This document shows, piece after piece, positions 22,024-34,900 of a DNA stretch of 64,000 bases. The number at the start of each line of letters is the position of its first letter. Positions within the stretch are counted from its first letter, which is position 1. A program made the translations under genes and the position numbers. This stretch comes from Omphiscola glabra (taxonomy: Eukaryota > Mollusca > Gastropoda > Lymnaeidae), in assembly GCA_964017045.1 (NCBI GenBank), contig OZ024794.1, forward strand, positions 55,266,108-55,330,107, written 5' to 3'. The notes beneath the pieces were generated by a model. That model was given only the letters and a program-made list of their open reading frames with translations. It had not been told where the DNA came from and made no database searches.

Positions 22024-23600
22024 CATGAATTTTCGCTGAAGCCCGCGTTCTTACTGGTCAACATTTAATTTTTTCGTTTATCCGCAATGATAATATACCG
22101 GCTACTTTTATATATATGACCTAGATAGATTAAACAAAAGTTTAACAAATGTTAAACTACCTTGAATATGATAATACAGTAGGCCTACTACATAATTATT
22201 ATACGAAACAGTGAAAAAGGTGCATTTGTGTGTAGGCTTATGATTTAAATTAAAGGCTATTTTAAGCCTTTTTATACAAATTTGAAATAAATAATTGTTT
22301 TTTAAAAATATTATTAAAAGTTTCATGATTCTCTTTCTTTCCAATTGTGTTCATACACGAGAATAATTTTATGGGATATTTTAACATTGTATTACATCAG
22401 TGGCAACTTTTATCAACATGATAATAATAATTGTCAACGAAGTGTCTATTATTACCATTTCCTAGGATTTTTTTCCATAATACTATTCACCTTTGACTAT
22501 GACAACATTTATAAGCATGATAATGACAAATCAAAATGAATATCTCAAATGAAAGAATTGATTAAACCTCCGGTTCCCAAATTTTACTTTAAAAAAAAAA
22601 TTAAACAAAAATATTTACATAAATATCACCATTCCCTCGGGGTTTTTCCCACAAAACTATTTACCTTTGCCTAAGCCTAATTGAAATATTATTTTTGGAC
22701 ATATTTTTCAAGTGCGGCTGTGAGCAGTTTTCGTTGAGAATTAGTCACATAAGTTATGATGACAGCAAGGTGTCGAGCAATTAGGAATATCCGATTGCCG
22801 GCCGACAAACAGACAGAACAGACCTTGTTACACTGGAACTCCCATTATAGTATAATATAGTCTGAAAATAGTACCTAACAGTCTCAAAATTGTTCAATGC
22901 CGCATTTTAATAGTAAATAAATAAACATACAATGTGTCGCATGTCAAATTAAGGCCACTTTTCAAAGTAGATGGCTGGCGTCTATTTATGTATATATGGT
23001 GGACTTTTTAAAAGAAAAAAATTGCCCTCCATTTGACACATTGATATAAGAAGATGTGGTGGGAGTGGGGTGGATATTAAGGTAAGTCGACTGAATTCAT
23101 ACATTTATAAATTCATAATGCACGGATGTACTTTTTTGTATGCCTGAATATAGGTAGGCATCCTTCTACGCCAATGCTTGTGAAAATTAGGCCCCCTTTA
23201 CCCAGATGTGCTATATAAAAAAAGTATTTTTAGTATTTAATACATAGTAAAACTAATTTTTTATTTATTACCCCTTTCAATTTCTTTTTTAATCAGTCTA
23301 AAAATGAGCGAAGGAACCCCGAAATGGCATTTATCATCAGAAAAAATTGATGCATATATATTTCAAATGAGCTTTAATGTCAAAAATGAAAATAATCGCG
23401 AATTCAATGAAAGGTAGAGATTCTTAACGGACCAAAATATTTAGGGATACGTAAAATCTAAGGAATAAGAAAAAAAAGAAGAAATACAAGGAAATTGAGA
23501 AACATTAGTAAGAGAGTATCTGATTCATACCCTGTGGAGATATGGTACCGAAAAGCTGAATAAATTTGTTGTCATTTTCACTCTCTCTGGTGTGTTTGCG
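22024..23600. other. Intergenic DNA, nothing recognised
   Basis: AT-rich with no gene or array that I can identify. Confidence 0.5.
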
Positions 23601-23607
23601 CAAGAAA

Positions 23608-24417
23608 TTAATTAATGGATACATCTAATGCACCTTTAGGTTGCCCTCCGTTGAAGTGTGAAGAGACTGGGGAAAAGTTTGACTTGTTTAATATCCCGAA
23701 GATGTTCTGTGAACCTATCTGCAATCTTCTCCGGGTTTCGCCTATATAACTAGAATGGCATCTAAGGCACACAATCACATATATTACATTCCGACTAACG
23801 CATGTGAAAACCTCTTTGATGATAAAGCTACCCTTAAGGAGGCTAACGTTTTTTTTTTGTTTTGACTGTTTAGGGACACGTCTTACATAGGCTTCTTGAG
23901 CATGGTTTAGTCCCAATGTAAGACGGGTCAGCTTGAAGGCGACTATGAGCCAGAAGGTCACCTAGATTTTTGTCCCGTCTGAAGACAATTAGTGAGGGGA
24001 TGGGATTACCCTGATAGTGTCGGGGTCAGCAAGAAGTATGTTATGATTTTTAATGAATATTTTTTGGCTGTCAAATTGTGTGAATGGTAGGTTAGTATGA
24101 GCTTGGCTCGATCTCCTTTTTTTGTTTTGGCGAGGTTTAAAGCAAATTTGCGTATGATAGTGCTGGTACGATTGAATGCCGAGACGAGTATTTTCAGGAA
24201 ATTATCTGGAGCGAAAGAAATCCATCATTTCATCAGCTTTTTCTAAAAAGTCTTCATGAAGTTGGCAGAGGCACCGTAGTCTGAGAAATTGTGAGAATGG
24301 TATAGAGTCCTTGCAATTTAATTTACCAATATTAAAAGTTTTTTGTACTGTGATCTGATACTTGTTATACTTCTTTTTATCTTGTTTTCTGGTGAAGGCT
24401 TTAAGGCGAAACGTCAA
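23608..24417 (-). pseudogene. Penelope-like element, second family, decayed
   Basis: On the minus strand the order is reverse transcriptase pieces, then GIY-YIG. The first part (24417-24202) includes IPFSQFLRLRCLC and EDFLEKADEMMDFF, a block characteristic of Penelope-like reverse transcriptases. Next, in another frame, come ILVSAFNRTSTIIRKFALNL and FRRDKNLGDLLAHSRLQ, the connector. Finally the Cys-rich linker and nuclease start: KTCP, then FTCVSRNVIYVIVCLRC and SSYIGETRRRL. A stop follows KTCP and several frames are used, so it is dead. The sequence differs enough from the copy at 20762 to be a separate family. Confidence 0.8.
24389..24413 (+). ncRNA. Degenerate hammerhead-like motif
   Basis: The + strand reads CTGGTGA, an imperfect stem, then GAAACGTC, next to the decayed Penelope-like element. 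One core base differs (G for A) and the stem pairs poorly, so it is probably inactive. Confidence 0.35.
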
Positions 24418-26589
24418 AACCTTCTGTCCTGTCTATGAATTCAAGTTTTGCACACCTTGTTCTTATATTTTATTTACACAACTTGAATGCAGTCCATGAA
24501 ATACTATCTTTTTTAAAAGGCTCTTACAGACGTGAAAAACGGTTAAACATTCTTCTTTAGATAAAATAATTGTTTGGTTTACGATTTTCCGATAATATAG
24601 TGGAAAACAAAGGAAAACGTTTGGTTACATTTTTAATGAAGATATAAATATATTAAATTCCTTTAATATAAAATATATTTAAAACGGTATATAGAATTTT
24701 TGTTTCAATTTAACATTAAGTTTTCAAAAGATTTAGTGAAACAAAATAAGTTTAGGAGCACGAAAAGGGGAAGGGTAAGCCCAACATTTAACAATTTAAA
24801 AACACATGACATCTTAAGTATTTCTCTAGCGTAGAAATCGTCCCTCAATTAACTTCTTTAGTGACAATAATGATATAATTAGTGATAATTTAGATTTGGT
24901 AATTTAAGGTCATGTTTAGAGGGGAATAAATGTAGTTAAGAGGCGCGAAAAGGGGTAGGGTGGGCGTATAATATATAGCAGAAAAATACTTCTTAAAACT
25001 TTTAATTAAGTTAGAAACTTAAACCTCATTACATAGATCCTTCTTTTTAAACTAAAGAATTGTGATGCATTTTCGTGATAGCAAGTTGATGTTATCGCAA
25101 AGGTCCTGCCATTATTATCGGTTGATAATTTCTAGTATCTTATAATATATGTCAAAAACGAACGCTGCTGTGAGTGTACAATACAATTTTTTTAAATCGG
25201 CAGTTTTCTCCAATTTCGTAATTTCCGCCGTTCACCCGAAAAGCAAAATAAACATGTCTCAAAATGACGTCATACGGCGCCGAAGTAAACAAAGCGAATC
25301 TTTACTAAATTTGTCACAAGGGAAAATACACTTAATAATACTGTTGCTGCATCTAGCGAGTTATTTGTCAAAACGCAAACCAACAATATGACGATTATTA
25401 CGAAACGCAATGGTGTTATATTGTTATTATTAGTACAGTGGTCTAATATAGCCATTAAAGTATTTGGAACTCCCTTACCTCTCACATGCACACGCGTACG
25501 CTTCCAAGACAACACCGACCCCTTTTCCCCCATGCTGCTTAAATAATATGTTTATGAATGGACTCCAGCACATCGTATTTTTCTGTCCATCCACTTCTGG
25601 CTTTAGAAAGGAACTAAAACTGACAAAAACGTCGAAAAAGGAAATATAATCGAAAATGATCAGTTGGCAATTTTCGGAACCGAACAGGCCGGCTCAAGGT
25701 ACGCCATCTCTGGCAGTTTTCCGGGGTGGCATCTTTCAAAATAGGAAAATCATTGATTATGGGCTCCATGGAAGAAATATAAAAAGTGCAATGAATGCAT
25801 TTGCAGATCTAAAGGCCAGAAAAATGTCATCGTTAGGCTAATTGTTCATGCTGCCCAGAGTAAGCTAATTGTTCATACTGTCTAAATATAAGCTAAGAAA
25901 AACAATTTTATTGTAATTAATTGATTACCTAATCCCCAGGTAAATTATTTAATAAAATTTCAATAACAATGAACTATTTTAAAAATTTTAACTTTAGGTG
26001 CAGTGATATTTTAAATGGCTTAAATAACTTTTCCTTATGAAATATTTTGTATATTTTTATGTTTGTGCTGAGCAGAGCTTTGACGTGGGCACTACGGCTG
26101 CACGGGGCCTTGGAATGTTAAGGGTCGAAAGTTGTGCGTGGAAATTTTTTTAAAGAAATATTTAAAAATTACATTACATAGGTAAAAATAGGCCCCAGGC
26201 TGCACTCTCTAAAAGTGACTAGTCGCCAGGCGTTGTAAATTATCTTCTTCAGACTAGACTAATATAGTGGTATGAAAATACCATCCTCCATCTAAGCAGT
26301 CTACAACTCTGGATTTCTCTGCCATTTGCATTAAAATAAAATCTGGAGTGGCAGCTTTTTAGAAGTGTAAAAAGAAACCATTGACATACTTTTAAACCAT
26401 TTTGATAATAGAGGCGCTGTCAGTCGTTTTTGGGGTAGAACTCTTCATTCAATAATCCCACAAACAGCCAAGTAAAGCAAACATATATCATTGTAGACAA
26501 GAATCGAAAAAATGAGCCAATCACGAAATCTACTTTTTGCAAGCCATACACTACTTAAAAAATGGACAATTCGTAACTCTTGAATCTGT
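24418..26589. other. Intergenic DNA, nothing recognised
   Basis: No gene was recognised. Two nearby lines with 'cgaaaaggggaagggt' and 'cgaaaaggggtagggt' (about 24760 and 24947) suggest a diverged local duplication. Confidence 0.45.
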
Positions 26590-26603
26590 TTAGTAGGGAT
26601 GCC

Positions 26604-27128
26604 GCATGGATATGAGGTGAAGGAGTGTGGCGACCCTAGCCGATGATTCCAAATATGCAGACTTGAGGGTACTGCTCCTAGGCAACCTCTCTTTTTGTCA
26701 TTTCCCAGCTGCGGTGTGAATTAGTCATGCCGCAGAAAACCACGTAAACCCTATTAGAGGGCGTCTGTTAACACCTACGAGTCCCCCCGGGGTGGGAAGG
26801 GGGGGCTTTAGAGACGTAAATTGTATCCACCCCAGCCCAAGGAAGTCCGGCCCGGTTGCTGTGTAAGCATCAACCCGGCTGGCCAGGCGTCCCTTCTCTG
26901 ATGCGGCCTCACTCGCATAGTCAATCGAGTGGAAGGGTGGGTGGGGCCATCTCAGGGGCGGGGAGCCATCTCAGGGGCGGGGAGCCCTCGGCATGCCGCT
27001 TCGCGGCCTGACTGGAATAGAGACCACTGGGGGAGTGGTTGAATGCCAGTTGGGGGCGGTGGAGGTGTGCTGGGGAAGACCTTATGAGCCTTGGCTCGAT
27101 GGTCTGCTGATTTTCTTAAGTAAGTTAG
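26604..27128 (+). mobile_element. Unclassified 525-bp retro-insertion with 14-bp target duplication
   Basis: The identical 14-mer ttagtagggatgcc lies at 26590-26603 and 27129-27142. The DNA between them is GC-rich (rich in ggggtggg and ggccgg-type runs) in an AT-rich setting and ends in taagtaagttag, a short tetranucleotide-like tail. Long target duplications with a simple tail are the mark of LINE-driven insertion. There is no tRNA-like promoter that I can see and no coding region. It could be a SINE with an unusual head or a fragment of an unknown LINE. Confidence 0.7.
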
Positions 27129-27142
27129 TTAGTAGGGATGCC

Positions 27143-27749
27143 ATACATTGGCGTTGTTCATTTAAAAAAACAACAACCAGAATGAGTTTCGTTTTGAAAT
27201 GTATAATATTATTCCTTTGAAACTTATTTGTATTTAATATTTGGCTTTTTAAAGATGTAAGGGATCATAAAATAAAGAAAACTTATTTTTATGTACTTTT
27301 TAAGAATACACGTTAGGCTAAAATATGAGGTTAATATATCGCTAGCTGATACAGCCGTCTCCCAGCGAGAGGTGAACTGTTTGTGGCAAGTGGTAGAGTG
27401 TCTTCCACCGGTGGGAGTTGTAAGACCTCTTCCACATAGATCAAGGGAGAAATGCATTGAAACAAAAAAAAAAGTTTAAAAAATTAAGTTACTCTCAATT
27501 TACTCTCAAATGGGTAGTGCTACAAATGAAACAATAATGTAATCATGGTGAAGCATGAAAACGAGACAAATCTTGTGAAGGTCAGGGAAACAGATGATCA
27601 TCTTGAACAAATAACTAGGATATAGTGAAGATGCTCACACAAAGGGCATTCGAATCCGTACTCTGAAAGCTTTATTTTTATATTATTTTTGTATTCGGGC
27701 AAATACCTTGGATAGTAAGGGACTGAATTTAAATTAAAGTATTGTTTTT
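27143..27749. other. Intergenic DNA, nothing recognised
   Basis: Unique AT-rich sequence before the large satellite array. Confidence 0.5.
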
Positions 27750-30490
27750 AAAAAAAACAAAGCATTATATGGGATTGAATTTAAATGGATGTACAGTTTC
27801 AAAAAACAAAGAATTATATGGGATTGAATTTAAATGGATGTACAGTTTCAAAAAACAAAGAATTATATGGGATTGAATTTAAATGGATGTACAGTTTCAA
27901 AAAACAAAGAATTATATGGGATTGAATTTAAATGGATGTACAGTTTCAAAAAACAAAGAATTATATGGGATTGAATTTAAAGGGATGTACAGTTTCAAAA
28001 AACAAAGAATTATATGGGATTGAATTTAAATGGATGTACAGTTTCAAAAAAAAAAAGAATTATATGGGATTGAATTTAAAGGGATGTACAGTTTCAAAAA
28101 ACAAAGAATTATATGGGATTGAATTTAAAGGGATGTACAGTTTCAAAAAACAAAGAATTATATGGGATTGAATTTAAAGGGATGTACAGTTTCAAAAAAC
28201 AAAGAATTATATGGGATTGAATTTAAAGGGATGTACAGTTTCAAAAAACAAAGAATTATATGGGATTGAATTTAAATGGATGTACAGTTTCAAAAAACAA
28301 AGAATTATATGGGATTGAATTTAAATGGATGTACAGTTTCAAAAAACAAAGAATTATATGGGATTGAATTTAAATGGATGTACAGTTTCAAAAAACAAAG
28401 AATTATATGGGATTGAATTTAAATGGATGAACAGTTTCAAAAAACAAAGAATTATATGGGATTGAATTTAAATGGATGTACAGTTTCAAAAAACAAAGAA
28501 TTATATGGGATTGAATTTAAATGGATGTACAGTTTCAAAAAACAAAGAATTATATGGGATTGAATTTAAATGGATGTACAGTTTCAAAAAACAAAGAATT
28601 ATATGGGATTGAATTTAAATGGATGTACAGTTTCAAAAAACAAAGAATTATATGGGATTGAATTTAAATGGATGTACAGTTTCAAAAAACAAAGAATTAT
28701 ATGGGATTGAATTTAAATGGATGAACAGTTTCAAAAAACAAAGAATTATATGGGATTGAATTTAAATGGATGTACAGTTTCAAAAAACAAAGAATTATAT
28801 GGGATTGAATTTAAATGGATGTACAGTTTCAAAAAACAAAGAATTATATGGGATTGAATTTAAATGGATGTACAGTTTCAAAAAACAAAGAATTATATGG
28901 GATTGAATTTAAATGGATGTACAGTTTCAAAAAACAAAGAATTATATGGGATTGAATTTAAAGGGATGTACAGTTTCAAAAAACAAAGAATTATATGGGA
29001 TTGAATTTAAATGGATGTACAGTTTCAAAAAACAAAGAATTATATGGGATTGAATTTAAATGGATGTACAGTTTCAAAAAACAAAGAATTATATGGGATT
29101 GAATTTAAATGGATGTACAGTTTCAAAAAACAAAGAATTATATGGGATTGAATTTAAATGGATGTACAGTTTCAAAAAACAAAGAATTATATGGGATTGA
29201 ATTTAAATGGATGTACAGTTTCAAAAAACAAAGAATTTTATGGGATTGAATTTAAATGGATGTACAGTTTCAAAAAACAAAGAATTATATGGGATTGAAT
29301 TTAAAGGGATGTACAGTTTCAAAAAACAAAGAATTATATGGGATTGAATTTAAAGGGATGTACAGTTTCAAAAAACAAAGAATTATATGGGATTGAATTT
29401 AAATGGATGTACAGTTTCAAAAAACAAAGAATTATATGGGATTAAATTTAAATGGATGTACAGTTTCAAAAAACAAAGAATTATATGGGATTGAATTTAA
29501 ATGGATGTACAGTTTCAAAAAACAAAGAATTATATGGGATTGAATTTAAAGGGATGTACAGTTTCAAAAAACAAAGAATTATATGGGATTGAATTTAAAG
29601 GGATGTACAGTTTCAAAAAAAAAAAAAATATGGGATTGAATTTAAATGGATGTACAGTTTCAAAAAACAAAGAATTATATGGGATTGAATTTAAAGGGAT
29701 GTACAGTTTCAAAAAACAAAGAATTATATGGGATTGAATTTAAATGGATGTACAGTTTCAAAAAACAAAGAATTATATGGGATTGAATTTAAATGGATGT
29801 ACAGTTTCAAAAAACAAAGAATTATATGGGATTGAATTTAAATGGATGTACAGTTTCAAAAAACAAAGAATTATATGGGATTGAATTTAAAGGGATGTAC
29901 AGTTTCAAAAAACAAAGAATTATATGGGATTGAATTTAAAGGGATGTACAGTTTCAAAAAAAAAAGAATTATATGGGATTGAATTTAAATGGATGTACAG
30001 TTTCAAAAAACAAAGAATTATATGGGATTGAATTTAAATGGATGTACAGTTTCAAAAAACAAAGAATTATATGGGATTGAATTTAAATGGATGTACAGTT
30101 TCAAAAAACAAAGAATTATATGGGATTGAATTTAAAGGGATGTACAGTTTCAAAAAACAAAGAATTATATGGGATCGAATTTAAAGGGATGTACAGTTTC
30201 AAAAAACAAAGAATTATATGGGATTGAATTTAAAGGGATGTACAGTTTCAAAAAACAAAGAATTATATGGGATTGAATTTAAATGGATGTACAGTTTCAA
30301 AAAACAAAGAATTATATGGGATTGAATTTAAATGGATGTACAGTTTCAAAAAACAAAGAATTATATGGGATTGAATTTAAATGGATGTACAGTTTCAAAA
30401 AACAAAGAATTATATGGGATTGAATTTAAATGGATGTACAGTTTCAAAAAACAAAGAATTATATGGGATTGAATTTAAAGGGAAATACAG
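27750..30490. repeat. 49-bp satellite array, about 55 copies
   Basis: A 49-bp unit (aaaacaaagaattatatggg, then attgaatttaaatggatgt and acagtttc) repeats for about 2.7 kb with very few changes. The main variant is aaatgga versus aaaggga; others are a t to a change in gatgtaca and variable A-run length. Diverged half-units trail to about 30560. Because 49 is not a multiple of 3, any frame passes through three units (49 codons) before meeting the same stop, so the frames seen here are by-products. Confidence 0.95.
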
Positions 30491-31554
30491 TTAAAAAAGG
30501 CAATGGATTGTATGGGATTAAATTTGAATCGAAGTACATTTATGAATACAATGGATTGTAAGAGATGCTTTTAGAAGAATGGAAGTACAACTGTGATAAA
30601 TATGATTAAAGCCAAGCAAAGGATTAATTTTTTTTAAAAGATAATCTTAAGTGATTGTCCAGAAAGGCACCAGTTTTGATTTGCTCAAGAAATGGACCAT
30701 TTTTTATATGCTGTAAACTACACACGTTCAAAACATTTGTTTTAAATTTTCCTTTTTCTTTTTGAAGAAAAATGTTGAAAGGAAAATGTGCTCTAAACGG
30801 TACAAATTTAATTACCTCTAGTAATAATTTTCACTCTTGAATATCTATTTTTAGTGACGTTAGATACACGTCAAAACTATAATTTTTTATCACTGTTTTG
30901 GCATCAGAGCTAATTTGTTGGAAAGAGCAGTGTTGTAATTAAAATCATTGTGGAAACAGATCAGGATTTTTGTCAATATCGTAATATTAAGAAAGTAGTT
31001 CATTTCCGCTTCGGCCAAGATTCACCAATCTAGCACTTTCTAGAATAGTTTTTATTATACTTTTTGTCCGTACTTGTCATCCAGAAAATCTGGTAAGCTT
31101 AGTTTTTATGTCTCTTATATATCTTTACGTCTTATTCTGCTTATAGTCTTTGATAAAAAAAAATCCGTGTAACAAAAATTAACGAACAAGTTTATCCACG
31201 GTGTGCATTTAGATTCCGTTGTATGTTGTTGTTGTTGTTGTTGTTCGCCCTTCACACGCGAAGATGCCTGAAGCAATTTTCGACTTGAGTAAGTAGTCTT
31301 GACATTAAGTGAGTCACTTTGACTTGTGCTGTATTTTGTTTTTAAAAAAAGTGAGGGGGGGGGAGGGGCTGCTCAATTCGTCTACCTAACTATGTCGTCA
31401 TTGCCTATTTAATCCGATGGAAAGACTTTGTCAAGACGACTGGAAATGGACCAGGATTCATCAGATGACCAGCAGTGTATGTTTTTGCGTCTCACTGTGC
31501 TCGTAATGCGTTCTACGTCTCAGGAGTTGTTGGAATTAGCATTCTGTTAATGTC
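30491..31554. other. Intergenic DNA, nothing recognised
   Basis: Contains degenerate satellite remnants to about 30560 and a (tgt)n stretch near 31225. No gene was recognised. Confidence 0.5.
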
Positions 31555-31664
31555 ATACCTCCTACTTGACTCCATCTCCGGGTTTGATTTCAGTGGTTGC
31601 CTTCTCATCGATGAGTTGCCATCCAAGGTTGACGAGTCCCATCTAACCCTGGTGCTGGCGTTGG

Positions 31665-31701
<37 letters not shown>

Positions 31702-31783
31702 ATGTCTATGCGTTTTCTGGGGAATGAACTCCGGTCCATTAGCCTAGGATTGGCTCTCTTTAGACCGCTCGGCCACTCAGCTG
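31555..31783 (-). mobile_element. tRNA-Leu-like SINE
   Basis: Read on the minus strand, the head is gtggccgagcggtctaaag (A-box region) followed by ccggagttcattcccc (B-box region), resembling a leucine tRNA. An A-run at 31668-31700 separates it from a body that matches the SINEs at 46200 and 55280 (ttggatggcaactcatc, agatggagtc). Confidence 0.75.
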
Positions 31784-31895
31784 TTATATATGAATTACAC
31801 TTTGTCTATGAGAAAGAAATTCCTTAAACAAAACAGCATTAATACTAACAGTTGCGAAAATTATCGTCAAACTCTTATCACAAGATTAGGAATCC

Positions 31896-31903
31896 TATAT
31901 AAG
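31896..31903 (+). promoter_or_regulatory. TATA box of paralogue D
   Basis: TATATAAG stands 64-71 nt before the ATG at 31967 and 49-56 nt before the ATG at 31952. The octamer is identical to that of paralogue C. Confidence 0.7.
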
Positions 31904-31966
31904 TTGGTCTTATCTGTCTATTATCTTGATTATTAGAAGCCATCTTGGTAAATGACGTCCTCAGAA

Positions 31967-34900
31967 ATGCAATTCATCATGATTGTGGTTCTGGCGCTCT
32001 GTTCTGGGTAATGTTGGTCTTCTTTCCTTTTATCTAAAGATCATATTTAATGGGAAAAGTATGTTGTCACACCGCCACATTTACTGTTGTTTGTTTTAAA
32101 ATCTAGATTAGTTTTAATTTTGTTTGTTAGGTTCAGAAACCGAATAATAATTGACCCTTTGATTTAAGTTATTGCTCATACAAATGGCTCATGGTTATGT
32201 TTCTTAAGAGCCCCTTTATGACTAATTATTTGTGTGACTGTGAATTATAGATTGAAAGAATTTTCTCCCATACTCGGAAGCGTATCTAGGATGGGACAAG
32301 ATAGGCTAAATGCAATGAGGAGCAACTAAAATTATCGCAATAAAAGCCAACGAGCAAAGACATATCCAAAATGATATATGCTCGGTCACAGAGCCGGAAT
32401 ACAACAATTGGAAGCCTACCAACATTCAACATTAGATGCTGCTGTGGGAATTCATTGTCTGACAACAAAACATGATTAAATAGACTGTTAAAAGCACACA
32501 AACAAAAAAATCTTTCACTTCAAAAACTAGATTAAAAATGCTGTTGTAATACTTTTTTTTAAAAAATGGATGGTACAACCCATCAACTTCATCACGGATC
32601 GATCAACACGAATTCTTTCTCTTAAAGTTAGGACCGAAAAATACAAAAATTCTTTTTGTTCCCCAGTCTGAACGAATTTATCTGCATGCACCATCAGCGA
32701 TTACCAAATCTAAATGTTCACTAATTAAGTCATTATGGCACTAAAAGAGTTCACTTTTGGCTGATTTGTACACCAGAAAAGTTATTATAATTGTAATATA
32801 TTGTCTTGGTTCAAAATATGTATTTTTTATGTGCTAAAAATGAATATGTACAATGTAATCAAAAAAAGTTTCCATTTATTCAGATCAATAAAGAGTCTTA
32901 TCTTATGAATGAAAATAACTAGAATACGGCCTTTGACCAAGGTGGGGTAAAATGCATAAAATTAAGTTAATGTTGTTAACCATTTAACAAACATAACTTA
33001 CCTCTTTCTGCCACAGTACTAGCGCCCAACCGTTCAATGCCAACGATGTGTTGAGTCGTCTATTTAAACTGTATGCCGGAGATGACAACCTGTTCCAGCA
33101 AAGTGAATTCAGCCGTTTCTGGCTTCACTTTGATCTAGATTGTAAGTGATCGTCTTGACGTCTAAGTATAAATAACCTAGTGCAGTGGTTCCAACCTTCC
33201 TAATGCCGCGACCCTTTAACACAGTTCCTCATGTTGTGGTGACCCCCAACCATACAATTATTTTTGTTGCTACGTCATAAATATGTGTTTTCCGATGGTC
33301 TTAGGCGACCCCCGTGTAAGGGTAGCTCCATCCTTAAAGGGGTCGAGACCCACAGATTGAGAACCGCTGACATAGTGCATCGATTTCGGTTAGAAGATTT
33401 AAAAAAGGATATGCCACATACACTTTGTCATGTCATTATTATTCTAAAATATCATATGGTAAGGAGGACTAAATATTTCTTAAACTAGTATTGACATTTT
33501 AAAAATGAAATAATAATAATAACTCGTATCAAATGTAATATTGCTGTTAATAAATTGAAATTAATTTAAATTTTATTATCATTATTTATTTTCAAGAAAT
33601 TTTTCTTTCGTTGGCTACGTTGTTTTTATTTTTAAATTGAATGACAAACGGTGCGAAACTCACAGCTTACTCTAGCAAACAGTTTGCACCCACCCGCCAC
33701 CCTAGCAAACAGTTTGCACCCACCCACCACCCTAGCAAACAGTTTGCACCCACCCACCACCCTAGCAAACAGTTTGCACCCACCCACCACCTTAGCAAAC
33801 AGTTTGCACCCACCCGCCACCCTAGCAAACAGTTTGCACCCACCCACCACCCTAGCAAACAGTTTGCACCCACCCGCCACCCTAGCAAACAGTTTGCACC
33901 CACCAACCACCCTAGCAAACAGTTTGCACCCCCCCCCCCCCACCCTAGCAAACAGTTTGCACCCACCCCCACCCTAGCAAACAGTTTGCACCCACCCACC
34001 ACCCTATCAAACAGTTTGCACCCACCCCCACCCTAGCAAACAGTTTGCACCCACCAACCCCTAGCAAACAGTTTGCACCCGCCCACCACCCTAGCAAACA
34101 GTTTGCACCCACCCACCACCCTAGCAAACAGTTTGCACCCACCCACCACCTTTCTTTCGTTTTACCCGTCGCTAGTTTGTAACTACGCCCTCGTATATTT
34201 CTACACATCTATATGATTGTCAACTTATTTACATTTTTTATGTTTTCTGGATTCTGACAGTCTTCCTATCTATTTGGACATGGATGAATACAGCAGCAAG
34301 AAAGCGGTTCAAAACATATTCAAAAATTGATATTTGAACCCGATTGTATTGCCCACCTCAGAGCAGGCCGAGGTGTCGCGGCGTTTAAACTTGGAGGGAC
34401 GAGGGAGGGAGAGTCCAGAAAGTATTTTTGAGGTTTATGGGTAGTGTGGGTACAGAGTTGGAGAGTAAGGTGTTGGGTTAGATTTTTTGCGGGTTGGGGG
34501 TGGCTAAGTTGAGTTTAGGAGGTTCGTCGTTGAGAAACCTGACAATTGAAAAAAAACAAGCTCTAGCGATTACGGGTTACCGCGAATTTTTTTATTTAAA
34601 AAAAACAACATCCACCGGAAGGGGAAATGCTCTATTCATTCTGTTAATCTACATTGTAAATAACATACGCCATTAAGGGTGATTTTTTTTAGAAGGGTGA
34701 TTTTTTTAAAGCGTTTTTGGAGTATTTGTTAAAATGTTCCGATGCATTGTGGGGACACAGGGCGCAGCGTTTGCCAGCAGTTATTTATAATGCATTAAAT
34801 AAAAAGTGTTAACACTATATAGGGTTTTCTAATATATGTATATATATTTCACTGCATAACTGCATATAATTGTTACTTCTTCAAGTATCGCATTAAGAAC

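Noticed and set aside
27750..30490. CRISPR array
   Set aside because: Units are contiguous 49-mers with no unique spacers, in a eukaryotic genome.
31747..31783. Genuine tRNA-Leu gene
   Set aside because: Only the 5' half with A and B boxes is present, followed by an A-run and SINE body; there is no acceptor stem partner.
31952..31966. Upstream ATG as the start of paralogue D
   Set aside because: It is in frame and possible, but the inner ATG gives the 41-nt first exon and 13-codon signal start found in all six other copies.
33632..34208. Reading frames of 87-131 codons with repeated SKQFAPTHHP or GGCKLFARV
   Set aside because: A 30-bp repeat in an intron keeps all these frames open; both strands behave alike, so coding is not indicated.
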